Source of the DNA: Acidobacteriota bacterium
GTDB lineage: Bacteria; Acidobacteriota; Terriglobia; Terriglobales; Acidobacteriaceae
Assembly (NCBI GenBank): GCA_018268755.1
Contig: JAFDVW010000016.1
Span: 1 to 64,000, forward strand
Length of the DNA: 64,000 nt
Reading direction: 5' to 3'
The position numbers and the translations under genes were made by a program. The notes under the pieces are model-generated. The model saw only the letters and a program-made list of their open reading frames with translations, searched no databases and was not told the DNA's origin. Shown piece after piece: positions 7,693-16,682 of the stretch; within the stretch, counting starts at the first letter, position 1; each line of letters starts with the position of its first letter.

Positions 7693-10600
7693 TCAGAACG
7701 TCAGCTTGGCCCCCAACTGAATCACGCGCGGTCCCCCGCCGCCCAGGCCTGGATTGGTCTGCGCCTGATCGGGCGTCTGAGTAATCAATCCCGCGGGCCC
7801 AAAGCCGGGCACCACGAAGAAATCCGGCAGAGCGAAGTTGGGATGGTTGAAGAGGTTGAAGAACTCCGCTCGCAACTGCAGATTCAGCCGTTCGCGAATC
7901 TGCGTGTTCTTACTCACGGCGAAATCCACGTTCCAGAAGCCCGGTCCGCTGATGGCGTTGCGGCCCAGCGTGCCAAACGTCCCGTAGGGCGGATCGACGA
8001 AAGCATCCGCGTTCAGATACCCGATCACATCCGGTGCGGAGCGCCAGTTGGAGTTAATCGGATTGACCCCGGGCACCAGATTGGGCCGCTGATGATAATT
8101 GGCCGGCGTGGGATATACATCCGAGTTGGCGCCGCTGGTGTCATCGGCGTTGACGATGGGGACCGGACGCCCGCTCTGCGCGCTCACAATGGTATTGAGC
8201 TGCCAGCCTTCCGCCAGCCGTTTGGGGCCGGCCAGGCGCGGCAGGGCGTAGGTAAAGGCGCCGGTGAAGCGGTGACGCGTATCGAAGTTCGAGGGGCCGT
8301 GCTCGGCCGCAAGATTGTTGGAATCCTGCGGAAAAGCCACCGTGGCAAAGTTGAAGTCAATGCCATCGGAAGCGTCGTCGAGAGATTTGGAATAGGTGTA
8401 GCCGGCAAAACCTGAGAGGCCATGCCAGTTGCGGCTCCGCAGCGTCGCCTGCAAGGCGTGATACGTGGAGCCGCTGATGGTGGCGAACTCATCCACCGCT
8501 CCATACTGCGGGTAACTGGTGCGATTGCCGTCCACGTCCGGCTGGTTGGCATCGCGCAAACGGACCAGCCGCGTGCCCTTGCTGCCGGTATATCCCACTT
8601 GCAGAGCCAGTTCCTTGGTGAGTTCTTGTTCCAGGTTGAAGTTCCAGTTCTGCGCATAAGGAGTCGCCAGATTGCGTGGCGTCACGAAAATATCCGTACC
8701 CAACGGTGGATACGGCGCAGACACCGGCGTGAAAATCGGCGCGCCGGGGTTAGAGCCGTTAAAGGCCGTGGGGTCATAGTCGAGCGGCACCACTGGCTTC
8801 GGCCCAATCGGGTTGGTGGCGATGCCGGCGGAAGTGGTGAAGTTCGCGATGAGCAGCTCCTGCGGGACATAGTCGTAATAGAAGCCATACCCGCCGCGGA
8901 CGACCAGCTTGGGCACCACATTCCAGGCAAAGCCGAGACGCGGCGCGAAGTTGTTCAGGTCGCGATTGTAGGCCCGTTTCAGACCGTCGGAACCCACCAT
9001 GGCGAGATTGCCGTCCGCTCCCAGGTTGGAGAGCAGGTTATCGCTTTCACCCAGAGGACCAAAATACTCCCAACGTAACCCAAAGTTCAGAGTGAAATTC
9101 GGCCGCAGACGCAGATCGTCCTGGGCAAAGAAGCTCAGGCCGTTGTTAAACGTGTTGCGGCGAGTATCTCCGGTGTTGGCGGAAGGATAGGTGTCGCCCA
9201 GGTAATAGGCCGCCAGCGTCAACGTGCCGGGATCGTCGCAACCCGGCGCGGCCGGGCACAGCGCCAGGTTGGCGGGATCTTCCGGGCTGAAGTAAAACAG
9301 GCCTCGCTCCAGGTTATTGTTGAAGTTGTCGATTTGCGCCCGGCGATACTCCCCCCCGAACTTGATGGTGTGCCGTCCGCGCACCCAGGTGAAATTGTCG
9401 AGCACTTGAAAGCTCTGGCTGATGCGCCCGCGCGGGATGCTGTAGGCGCTTGCCCCCAGGTTTTCGAAGATGCCGCCCAGGTCAATTTCGGGCAGGCCGC
9501 CTTGGCCGGTATTCAGATTGAAATCCGGGCCGTACTGGGATGGGTCCACATTGGCGTCGCGCGAAGCGAAGGAAGTCCTATAGCGGCTGTAGCCGAAGCG
9601 CACTTCGTTGACTTTGGTCGGGCTGAGGGTGGAAAGCCAGCTCAGCGAGACCAGCTGCACCCGAGTGGGCGAAACCTGCGCAAAGGGCGCCAGGCGCGAA
9701 CCTGCGCCATATCCCAGCCCGCCCAGAGGAAACGATTGTTGGCTGCGGGCAAAAGCGTAGCGCCCGGAAAGCGATTCACTGGGGCTGATCTGGTGCTCGA
9801 CTTTTGCAATCAGACTGTCCACATCGTTCTTGTCCAGCACTTTTCCGGCCGCCGTTCCCGTCGTGGAAGCGGGATAGACGCCCAGAATATTGGTCAGGGT
9901 CTGGCTGGGAGTCACCTCATTGCCCGCCACCAGTTGCTGGGCCTGGGTGATTTGCGTTGCGGTCGGCACCAGCAGCGAGAAATCGGAGGTCACCCGTTCC
10001 CGCTGGCCTTCGTAGGCCCCAAAGAAAAACGTCTTGTCTTTGAGGATGGGGCCGCCCAGCGAGGCGCCGAACTGATTATTGCGAAATGCGCTCTTCTCAT
10101 CGGGCTCGCGATTGAAGTAGTTGCGGGCGTCCAGCGCGTCATTGCGCAGAAACTCGAAGAGCGATCCGTGCAGTTGATTGCTGCCGGATTTGGTGATGAT
10201 GTTGACCACCGATCCACTGTTGCGCCCGTACTCCGCCGCAAACTGCGATTGCAGGTTGAACTCTTCAATCGCGTCGATGGGCAATACAGAAGCCGGCGCG
10301 CCCCCGATTCCGGCCTGATTGAAGGCGGAGTTATTGAAGAAGGGATCGTTGTTGTCAGTGCCGTCGAGGGTGTAGTTGTTGGAACGGTCGCGGCTGCCGT
10401 TAATGGAAAATTGCCCGAATCCGCTCTGGATCGCCGCCACCCCCGAAGGTTCCACGGTGGCTCCCGGGACCAGCGCCACCAGCTTGCCGAAGTCGCGTCC
10501 ATTCAGGGGCAGTTCCGTCACCAGCTTCTGTTCTACGACCTCGCCCAGGACATCGCGGCTGGCTTCCACCAGCGGCGGGGGCGCCGTCACCGTCACCGTG

Positions 10601-10971
10601 TCGGCCCCGGCCAGATGCAACTGGAACTCCACCGTCGTGTCCCGGCCCACTTCAACTACGGCAATCTGCACCGGCTTGGCGAAACCGGCTGCTTCCACGG
10701 AAACGCTGTATTGCCCGGCCGGCAATTCCGCCAGCACATAGCCACCTTCGGGCCCGGTCACCGTTTCCCGCTGCAGGCCACTTTGCACGCCCCTGGCCGT
10801 CACTTTCGCGCCCGTCACCACCGCGCCGCTGGGGTCCGTCACCGTCCCTCGGACCGAACCGCGATAGCTCTGGGCCAGCAGCAGACACGGCAGCAGCAGC
10901 ACCAAACTCAAAAGGGCAATCATGGGCCTTGATTTGGGATGTTGGCTGCGCGCTGCACTGGTGCTGCTCAT
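7693..10971 (-). CDS. TonB-dependent receptor, Oar-like, with carboxypeptidase-regulatory domain
   Basis: The 1092-residue outer-membrane protein opens with a signal peptide (hydrophobic core MIALLSLVLLLPCLLLAQ), then a carboxypeptidase-regulatory-like fold (SYRGSVRGTVTDPSGAVV), a plug region (LPLNGRDFGKLVALVPGA, YTLDGTDNNDPFFN) and a large beta-barrel ending in a C-terminal Phe (QLGAKLTF). Such receptors carry bulky substrates across the outer membrane with energy from TonB. The start at ATG 10971 is fixed by AAGGAGAA upstream; a further upstream start would precede the signal peptide wrongly. No enzyme or regulator sits beside it, so its substrate is unknown. It is one of three such receptors here. 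Confidence 0.93.
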   Translation of the reverse strand: MSSTSAARSQHPKSRPMIALLSLVLLLPCLLLAQSYRGSVRGTVTDPSGAVVTGAKVTARGVQSGLQRETVTGPEGGYVLAELPAGQYSVSVEAAGFAKPVQIAVVEVGRDTTVEFQLHLAGADTVTVTAPPPLVEASRDVLGEVVEQKLVTELPLNGRDFGKLVALVPGATVEPSGVAAIQSGFGQFSINGSRDRSNNYTLDGTDNNDPFFNNSAFNQAGIGGAPASVLPIDAIEEFNLQSQFAAEYGRNSGSVVNIITKSGSNQLHGSLFEFLRNDALDARNYFNREPDEKSAFRNNQFGASLGGPILKDKTFFFGAYEGQRERVTSDFSLLVPTATQITQAQQLVAGNEVTPSQTLTNILGVYPASTTGTAAGKVLDKNDVDSLIAKVEHQISPSESLSGRYAFARSQQSFPLGGLGYGAGSRLAPFAQVSPTRVQLVSLSWLSTLSPTKVNEVRFGYSRYRTSFASRDANVDPSQYGPDFNLNTGQGGLPEIDLGGIFENLGASAYSIPRGRISQSFQVLDNFTWVRGRHTIKFGGEYRRAQIDNFNNNLERGLFYFSPEDPANLALCPAAPGCDDPGTLTLAAYYLGDTYPSANTGDTRRNTFNNGLSFFAQDDLRLRPNFTLNFGLRWEYFGPLGESDNLLSNLGADGNLAMVGSDGLKRAYNRDLNNFAPRLGFAWNVVPKLVVRGGYGFYYDYVPQELLIANFTTSAGIATNPIGPKPVVPLDYDPTAFNGSNPGAPIFTPVSAPYPPLGTDIFVTPRNLATPYAQNWNFNLEQELTKELALQVGYTGSKGTRLVRLRDANQPDVDGNRTSYPQYGAVDEFATISGSTYHALQATLRSRNWHGLSGFAGYTYSKSLDDASDGIDFNFATVAFPQDSNNLAAEHGPSNFDTRHRFTGAFTYALPRLAGPKRLAEGWQLNTIVSAQSGRPVPIVNADDTSGANSDVYPTPANYHQRPNLVPGVNPINSNWRSAPDVIGYLNADAFVDPPYGTFGTLGRNAISGPGFWNVDFAVSKNTQIRERLNLQLRAEFFNLFNHPNFALPDFFVVPGFGPAGLITQTPDQAQTNPGLGGGGPRVIQLGAKLTF

Positions 10972-11047
10972 AAAATTCTCCTTCTCCTTGAGTTGGGATT
11001 GTGAATTGGGTACTGCCAATAGGGCCGTCTGCACGTGGGGCCGGAGA

Positions 11048-11968
11048 CTACTTTTTGGCGCGAGGAATCAACAGCTCCGCCGGCGGCTTGATGCCATAAA
11101 TCGCGGCAAAGCTGCCCTGGTTTACCGCCAGGCCAAGATGACCGCGCGAATCAATGTAAAACAGTGGTTTTCCCAAGGGCACGTCGCTGAACGTCCGCAC
11201 AAACGGAACCGTCAACTCTTTGCCGGCGACGGTAAAGGTTACGCTTTGTCCCCGCAGATAGCCGAGTTTCAGAAAATCATCAGCATCAATGTTCGTTACC
11301 AGGTTGCCGAAAGGGCCGTCCGTGGCAATGACGGAGGCCGAGAGTCCGTTCGCATCAAGCTTTGCCGGCTTCAGGTCGAGCCGGACCAAATCCTTGACGG
11401 CCACTTCCGGACCCACCTGGGCCCAGTCTTCCCCGGCAGCCACGTGGGCGCCCACCGGCGAGAAGATGTCCCGCCCGTGAAAGGTGGAGGAAAGCTTTCC
11501 GCCAATCATCCACGCCGGATTGGTGATCTCATGCACTGCTTCAATGCCATCGCGCTGCTCCACCAGGGTCAGCAGCCCATTGTCAGGCAGGACAAAAAGC
11601 TGGCCGCGCCGCGACTTGGCCACGATCGCTTTGCGCGTGCTGCCCACGGTGGGATCGATCACCACCACAAACACCGTGCCGGGCGGATAGTAGGGCGTCG
11701 CCCCATAGAGGAAGCGGGCCCCGTCCAGTATGGAAAACGGCGTGACCTGGTGGCTCAGGTCCACGATGCGCAAGTCCGGCACGATGGAATACATGACACC
11801 CCGGCAGATGGCCACCGAATCGTCCACCACGCCGAAGTCTGTCATGAAGACCACCGTCTTGGGTGCGGGGGCCACGATTTGCGCGGCCGCCGTGAGGGCC
11901 AACCCGCAAACTAAAAGCAGGGCGCGAAATTGTGCTTTCCCCATAAAGCCTACAATTTTACTAGACAT
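11048..11968 (-). CDS. Exported SAM hydroxide adenosyltransferase-family (DUF62) protein
   Basis: The 306-residue protein belongs to the DUF62 family related to SAM-dependent fluorinase and chlorinase, whose members hydrolyse S-adenosylmethionine to adenosine and methionine. The Asp-Arg-His triad of the hydrolase branch is visible: D and R in DPTVGSTR and H in FSPVGAH. Other family strings are FMTDFGVVDDSVAICRGVM, LPDNGLLT and DGPFGNLVTNI. Unusually, it starts with a signal peptide (ALLLVCGLALTAAAQ), which points to the periplasm, where SAM is not expected. I chose ATG 11968, preceded by AAGAGG; ATG 11944 is a possible alternative and would keep the signal peptide. Confidence 0.88.
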   Translation of the reverse strand: MSSKIVGFMGKAQFRALLLVCGLALTAAAQIVAPAPKTVVFMTDFGVVDDSVAICRGVMYSIVPDLRIVDLSHQVTPFSILDGARFLYGATPYYPPGTVFVVVIDPTVGSTRKAIVAKSRRGQLFVLPDNGLLTLVEQRDGIEAVHEITNPAWMIGGKLSSTFHGRDIFSPVGAHVAAGEDWAQVGPEVAVKDLVRLDLKPAKLDANGLSASVIATDGPFGNLVTNIDADDFLKLGYLRGQSVTFTVAGKELTVPFVRTFSDVPLGKPLFYIDSRGHLGLAVNQGSFAAIYGIKPPAELLIPRAKK

Positions 11969-12167
11969 TTTGCCTCTTGACCAGCCTTTCTTCCTCTTTC
12001 CCCAGGCTTCTGTGATTTCAGTAAGGTTCATGGTACACCCAACCGCCGGCGCTCCGGATGCGCCGCCCCCGGTCTGGACGCTTTTCCCTCGCGGAACTTC
12101 CCCCGGGCGGGGAAGGCGCGGCTATAATCATCCCCAGACTTCTTTTTGACACCTTCAGGAGGCGTTC

Positions 12168-12566
12168 ATGTCGCAGGTGATCCCCGAAAAATATCGCGAT
12201 CTTTTCAGCAAACGCGCCTTTGCCAGCCTGGCCACGCTCATGCCCGATGGACGGCCGCAGGTGACCCCGGTGTGGTGCGACCTCGAAGGCGACCTGGTCA
12301 TCTTCAACTCCGCCAAGGGACGGCAGAAGGACCGTAATGTCCGCCGCGACCCGCGCGTGTCGCTGGCCCTGATTGATCCCGACAACCCGTATCGCTATCT
12401 GGAAATTCGCGGCCGCGTGGTGGAGATCACCGAAGAAGGCGCCGACGCCCACATCGATAAGCTGGCCAAAAAATATCTCGGCGTGGACAAATACCCTTAC
12501 CGCCAGTCCGGCGAAGTGCGCGTGGTGTATAAGATCCAGCCCGAACACGCGACCATGATGGGTTAG
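12168..12566 (+). CDS. PPOX-class flavin/F420-dependent oxidoreductase
   Basis: A 132-residue split-barrel protein of the pyridoxamine 5'-phosphate oxidase-like class, with the typical run FASLATLMPDGRPQVTPVWC, then FNSAKGRQKDRNVRRDPRVS, which forms the flavin phosphate site, and YLEIRGRVVEI. Members bind FMN or F420 and reduce varied substrates; the true substrate is unknown. The start is fixed by AGGAGG eight or so bases upstream of ATG 12168. It is closely followed by homoserine dehydrogenase (23 bases), with which it may be cotranscribed without an evident functional link. Confidence 0.88.
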   Translation: MSQVIPEKYRDLFSKRAFASLATLMPDGRPQVTPVWCDLEGDLVIFNSAKGRQKDRNVRRDPRVSLALIDPDNPYRYLEIRGRVVEITEEGADAHIDKLAKKYLGVDKYPYRQSGEVRVVYKIQPEHATMMG

Positions 12567-12589
12567 AGCCGGGCACAAAAGTTCTCAAC

Positions 12590-13591
12590 TTGCCAATCTG
12601 CATCTACAACCTCTGTCTGCTGGGCTGGGGCAACGTCAACCGGACCTTCGTCCAGTTACTGAAAAAAAAGGACGCCGAGTTGCGCGCCCGCGATATCGGC
12701 TGGCGCATTGCCGGCGTAGCTTCCCGCCGCCTGGGCTGGATTGCCAACCCGGAGGGTCTCGATCCTAAGGCCTTGCTCGCCGGCCAGCTTCCCGCCGGCA
12801 ATGCCGGGAATGTTCGCGACTGGCTGCGCGCCGCGCACGCCGATGTGTTGTTTGAGGCCACTTCGCTGCATCCGCAAAGCGGACAGCCCGCCATCGATCA
12901 CATTCGGGCCGCGTTGAGCACCGGCGCGCACGCCATTACCGCCAACAAAGGGCCCATCGTCCACGGCTATCAGAAATTACGCGACCTGGCCGCCTCCTAC
13001 GGGTTGCGTTTTCTTTTCGAATCGACGGTCATGGATGGCGTTCCCATCTTCTCTCTCTTTCGCGAAACCCTTCCCGGACTCAGGCTGCAGGGTTTTCACG
13101 GCGTCCTGAACTCGACCACCAACATTATTCTCACGGGCATGGAACACGGCCTGAGCTATGAATCTTCGCTGAAGCAGGCGCAGGACGCGGGCATCGCCGA
13201 AACCGACCCCAGCCATGACATCGAAGGCTGGGACTCCGCCGTCAAAGTGGCGGCGCTGGCCACCGTATTGTTTGAACAGCCCGTCCCCCTCGCAGATGTG
13301 GAACGCCAGGGGATCAGTGAGCTCACCGGGAAAGCGGTACGCGAGGCCCGTGCCGCCGGGACGCCCTACAAGTTGGTCTGCCGGGCCCGCCGCGGGAAAG
13401 AGGGCGTGACCGCCCGCGTTCGCCCGGAAAAGGTTTCTCTCAGCGATCCCCTGGCCCACGTCTCGGGTTCGTCGTCCATCATCTATTTCGAAACCGACAT
13501 CTTTCCCGGCCTGGCCATCACCGAAGTGGACCCCGGCGTGTACGCCACCGCCTACGGCATGCTGGCGGATTTCGTGCGCGCCGTCTCGTAG
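12590..13591 (+). CDS. hom: Homoserine dehydrogenase, short form without ACT domain
   Basis: The enzyme reduces aspartate semialdehyde to homoserine for threonine and methionine synthesis. The 333-residue product starts with the NAD(P) loop LLGWGNVNR, has the catalytic-domain strings HAITANKGPIVHGY (conserved Lys), GVLNSTTNII and ETDPSHDIEGWDSAVK with the substrate-binding acidic residues and Lys. It ends soon after the catalytic domain and lacks the regulatory ACT domain found in many bacterial homologues, which suggests no direct threonine feedback. The start is TTG 12590, without an obvious ribosome binding site, so the first residues are uncertain. Confidence 0.9.
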   Translation: MPICIYNLCLLGWGNVNRTFVQLLKKKDAELRARDIGWRIAGVASRRLGWIANPEGLDPKALLAGQLPAGNAGNVRDWLRAAHADVLFEATSLHPQSGQPAIDHIRAALSTGAHAITANKGPIVHGYQKLRDLAASYGLRFLFESTVMDGVPIFSLFRETLPGLRLQGFHGVLNSTTNIILTGMEHGLSYESSLKQAQDAGIAETDPSHDIEGWDSAVKVAALATVLFEQPVPLADVERQGISELTGKAVREARAAGTPYKLVCRARRGKEGVTARVRPEKVSLSDPLAHVSGSSSIIYFETDIFPGLAITEVDPGVYATAYGMLADFVRAVS

Positions 13592-13601
13592 CAACGTACT
13601 T

Positions 13602-14576
13602 CTATGGAGCAGAAACCTTGTGTTCCGCAAACCAGCCAATCATCCTCTTTTCAAATTCTTGCGGCGCAGCCGTTAAGGCTCCGCAGTGTTCCGCATTCGG
13701 AACCAGCCACAGCGTAGATTTTGGCTGACGCTCATGCAACTGATACGCATGGCGAATCGGGATGTTGTGATCTTCCAATCCATGTATCAAGAGAATAGGA
13801 GTGTGACTCGCGCCGATGACTTGCAGCGGCGAGGCTTGCTCCGGGTCCCATCCGTATTTTCGCCGCGTGTAGAAAAAAGCCAGCTCCACCGCTGGGCGCA
13901 ATACGACTCGCCCCATCCAGGGCCCGAGATGAAAAACCTGCCCCATACGGTCATAGCTGATCTCGCGCAGGCTAGCGAAAGAATCTTCCACCGCAATTGC
14001 ACAAAAGCGAGGCTCGGTAGCCTGCGCCTGTAACAACTGCGCCGCCCCCATGGATTCACCCAAACCATAAATACACTGGGGATGCCAGTTGGCGGCCATC
14101 CAGTCAACCCAGAGATGCACATCGTTTCTTTCGAAAACACCGTAGCTTGCGAGAAGGCCATCGCTGAGTCCGTGGCCGCGAGAATCCGGCAGGACCACCG
14201 CGTATCCATGCCACAGAAGAAGCTCGGCGTATCCGATCATCGAAAAGCGATTGTCAGAGACGCCATGCAACAGAATGACAGCGTTTCCATTGCCGTGACT
14301 GGGCTGGATCGCCCAGGCGCGCAACACAACTCCGTCGCCCGCCACAATTTCAGCGTCAACCAACCTGGAGTCGAGGCGATCCGCCAACTGCTTTGCGGCG
14401 GCTGCCGCATTCTGCGGCAGTGGACGCCGCCAAGGATGCAAAGCAAACTCAGCAATAGCAATTCCCGCCGCAACATTGAATGCCCCATAGAAAAACAAGA
14501 GCAGGACTGCCCACTTTGTGGCGCGGTGCGGCATGCGGAAGATACGCATTTTACATGCCGCAGGTTCGGTGTCCAA
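13602..14576 (-). CDS. Membrane-anchored alpha/beta hydrolase
   Basis: A 324-residue protein with one N-terminal membrane segment (WAVLLLFFYGAFNVAAGIAI) followed by an alpha/beta-hydrolase domain. The oxyanion strand is VILLHGVSDNR, the nucleophile elbow is GLGESMGA (Ser), an Asp lies in LLIHGLEDHNIP and a His in NAEHCGAL, giving the expected order Ser-Asp-His. It resembles the BEM46/YqkD-like group, serine hydrolases of unclear substrate. The start is uncertain: TTG 14576 has AGGGA upstream, while ATG 14549 and ATG 14534 have none. The stop overlaps nothing; homoserine dehydrogenase ends 10 bases away on the other strand. Confidence 0.82.
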   Translation of the reverse strand: MDTEPAACKMRIFRMPHRATKWAVLLLFFYGAFNVAAGIAIAEFALHPWRRPLPQNAAAAAKQLADRLDSRLVDAEIVAGDGVVLRAWAIQPSHGNGNAVILLHGVSDNRFSMIGYAELLLWHGYAVVLPDSRGHGLSDGLLASYGVFERNDVHLWVDWMAANWHPQCIYGLGESMGAAQLLQAQATEPRFCAIAVEDSFASLREISYDRMGQVFHLGPWMGRVVLRPAVELAFFYTRRKYGWDPEQASPLQVIGASHTPILLIHGLEDHNIPIRHAYQLHERQPKSTLWLVPNAEHCGALTAAPQEFEKRMIGWFAEHKVSAP

Positions 14577-14599
14577 ACATCCCTGATTTGCGCTTATTT

Positions 14600-16138
14600 T
14601 TACTTTTTATGTCCGAAGTCGAGGCCAAACTTCGGTTTGTCGCGCGGTCCGGTAATTTTGATGGGGATAGAGGTGACATTCCCTTTGCGAAAGAACGGAT
14701 CGAACGCTTTCAGAAAAAACGACTTCACGCCCGTCATGGTCTGCGAAAGCTTGGCATCGAGATAGAGGTGCCCGTGGAAGTCGAGCTGCTCGCTGTCCAG
14801 GCCATAAGTTCCGTCGAGCAACACGCGCGCGCCGGTCACGCTGAAACTCAGATCGCGAAAAGTAATGATTCCCCCGCCCAGGGCAAAATTGCCTTTCAGG
14901 TCGGAAATAGCGCTGCCGGCATCTTCGTCTTCCGGCTTACCCTGCCCCTTGCGGCTCAGAGTCTCGATCTTCTCGCGCACTTCATTGCTGGTAAATGAGG
15001 CATCGTCAATCCCGAATTTTCCCGCCAACTTCAGGCGTTTGGGGATGTCCTCGGGACCGGGGACGAGTTGAAATTTGGTTTGCAATTTCAGCGCGCCGGT
15101 CAAGGGCGGCTTGTCGGACTTGATGGCCAGCTTCATCACGTCTTCGATACGTCCCTGATCGATGGCAACGTCCAGCGCAATCACGCGGCCGATTTTTTCA
15201 TCGTGTTTGGCGGCTTCCCCCTTGGCGACAATCACGGTGTTTAAAAACTGCGCGATCACCGGGTGCAGATAGGTATTTCCGTTGGTGGCGTCCACGGTCG
15301 CCGAATATTTCGTGTGCAGGGCCACGGGATGGCCGGCAATGTTCACCGAAAAATCCGGCGTGTCCGTCTCGCCCTCCACGCTCAATTCTTCCAGTGGTCC
15401 GCCGAACTTCCCTTTCGAAGACAGAATGCCCTTGATGCCTTTCAGCGTTCCCAGATCGGCGTTGACGAAATCGAAGCCGGCCTCCACCTGGGTTTGCCGC
15501 GGATCGTCGGCGTTCCACGGCCCGAACTTCCCCTTGGTGGAGATTTCTCCATTGGGGACATCGTTGGTCAGCTCGGCGGTAAAGTCCGCCGGGCGGTCCA
15601 TGCCCACTTCCCGCATGACCAGCTTGTGGATGTCATATTCATGGACACGCTTAGCGTCCGTCTTGGGGAGAATGTTCAGTTCGGCGTTATCGGAGACCAG
15701 TTCATGAATCAGGACCGGAATGTCCTTGGTCCTGGACCAGTCTTTTTTCTTTTTCTCTCCCTTGGGCGGCGTGTAAATGACCAGCCCCTTGAGCCGGACG
15801 CGATCGATGGTCCACGGCTTCCCCACGGCGCCCAGAAGGCCGCCTTCGGCGGAAAACTCCGCGATGGAAATCAGCGGCGGCACATCGGTGCGCCCCTCAT
15901 GGCGCAAGGCGAGCCCTTTGCCTTCCAGGCGGATGGAGGGAAATATCGACACATGCAACTCTTTTATGTCCACATCGCTGTGAAACTTCTCTTCCATGAT
16001 GGCGATGGCGCGGTCGCGCAGGTACGGATCGGCATAGCGCCTGATCACCAGGGACCCAATCGCCACCAGCAACAACACGGCCGCGCCGACGATCAACAGC
16101 CCCTTGCGAAAACGGTCGGATTCCACGTTCATCCCCAT
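14600..16138 (-). CDS. AsmA-like inner-membrane/periplasmic protein
   Basis: The 512-residue protein has one N-terminal membrane anchor (GLLIVGAAVLLLVAIGSLVI) and a long beta-rich periplasmic part. The start of the mature region (VDIKELHVSIFPSIRLEGKG) and the C-terminal LDFHGHLYLDAKLSQ followed by IPIKITGPRDKPKFGLDF match the AsmA family, which is linked to outer-membrane assembly and lipid transfer between membranes. I chose ATG 16138; ATG 16132 is two codons later. Neither has a strong ribosome binding site. It shares its direction with the alpha/beta hydrolase downstream, only 23 bases away, so the two may form an operon. Confidence 0.8.
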   Translation of the reverse strand: MGMNVESDRFRKGLLIVGAAVLLLVAIGSLVIRRYADPYLRDRAIAIMEEKFHSDVDIKELHVSIFPSIRLEGKGLALRHEGRTDVPPLISIAEFSAEGGLLGAVGKPWTIDRVRLKGLVIYTPPKGEKKKKDWSRTKDIPVLIHELVSDNAELNILPKTDAKRVHEYDIHKLVMREVGMDRPADFTAELTNDVPNGEISTKGKFGPWNADDPRQTQVEAGFDFVNADLGTLKGIKGILSSKGKFGGPLEELSVEGETDTPDFSVNIAGHPVALHTKYSATVDATNGNTYLHPVIAQFLNTVIVAKGEAAKHDEKIGRVIALDVAIDQGRIEDVMKLAIKSDKPPLTGALKLQTKFQLVPGPEDIPKRLKLAGKFGIDDASFTSNEVREKIETLSRKGQGKPEDEDAGSAISDLKGNFALGGGIITFRDLSFSVTGARVLLDGTYGLDSEQLDFHGHLYLDAKLSQTMTGVKSFFLKAFDPFFRKGNVTSIPIKITGPRDKPKFGLDFGHKK

Positions 16139-16682
16139 GCTGTACAGTACCCGAACATCTAGGATGAAAAACCCTACAGGAAAGTTGGGGGAAATCCCAG
16201 GAGCGCGCGCGACGCTCCTCCTTCCGGCCACCGCCCGGTCGGCGGGGTCAGGTCACAACCCAGCGGGAAGCGCCATGACCTCTGAAATTACTGGACTTTT
16301 TGCGGGGCACGGCCGGGGCTACGATAGAAAGGCGGGTGAGCTTGGCAGGGGCTGCCCTCGGGGGCTGCCGGAGCGCGAAATTTACACAAGTTTACGTGCA
16401 CCGAAGGCCCCCTCGGATAAGCTACTGGTTATTGGATTTTTAAAATCCTGCTCTGAGATGAGGGCATCCAATTCGTAAGATTTAGTGCCGGACATTGGCT
16501 TCTCTTCATTTGACGGTGTTCCTGTGTGGCAGGGTTGGCGGTCCGCACAAATCTCTGCGTTTTGTGGACGAAAGCACCCCCACACGCCGATATGAAAAAA
16601 AGCGATATCCAGGTTGAAAAAAATTGATGCCGGGTCTGGATATTCCTAAGCCGTCGTTCCTGTTTTCTCTTGGCCATTCAAT
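16139..16682. other. Intergenic stretch ahead of the efflux operon
   Basis: About 540 bases with a lower GC content than the flanks. The only candidate gene is the 37-codon frame at 16382-16495. A promoter for the efflux operon should lie near the AT-rich 16590-16680 segment, but I could not pick clear -35/-10 boxes. I see no hairpin-plus-T terminator here. Confidence 0.5.
16382..16495 (-). CDS. Candidate small protein of 37 residues, unrecognised
   Basis: ATG 16495 begins MSGTKSYELDALISEQDF and the frame ends with GAFGARKLV at 16382. A GAAGAGAAG string lies about five bases upstream of the ATG and could act as a ribosome binding site. Base composition is more AT-rich than nearby genes. The peptide is acidic at the front and basic at the end, with no cysteine, signal sequence or membrane segment. 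It could be a real small protein, a peptide precursor without a visible modification partner, or chance. Confidence 0.25.
   Translation of the reverse strand: MSGTKSYELDALISEQDFKNPITSSLSEGAFGARKLV

Noticed and set aside
9334..10932. A 532-codon frame antisense to the first TonB receptor.
   Set aside because: It has no recognisable domain or ribosome binding site, and the receptor on the other strand is complete.
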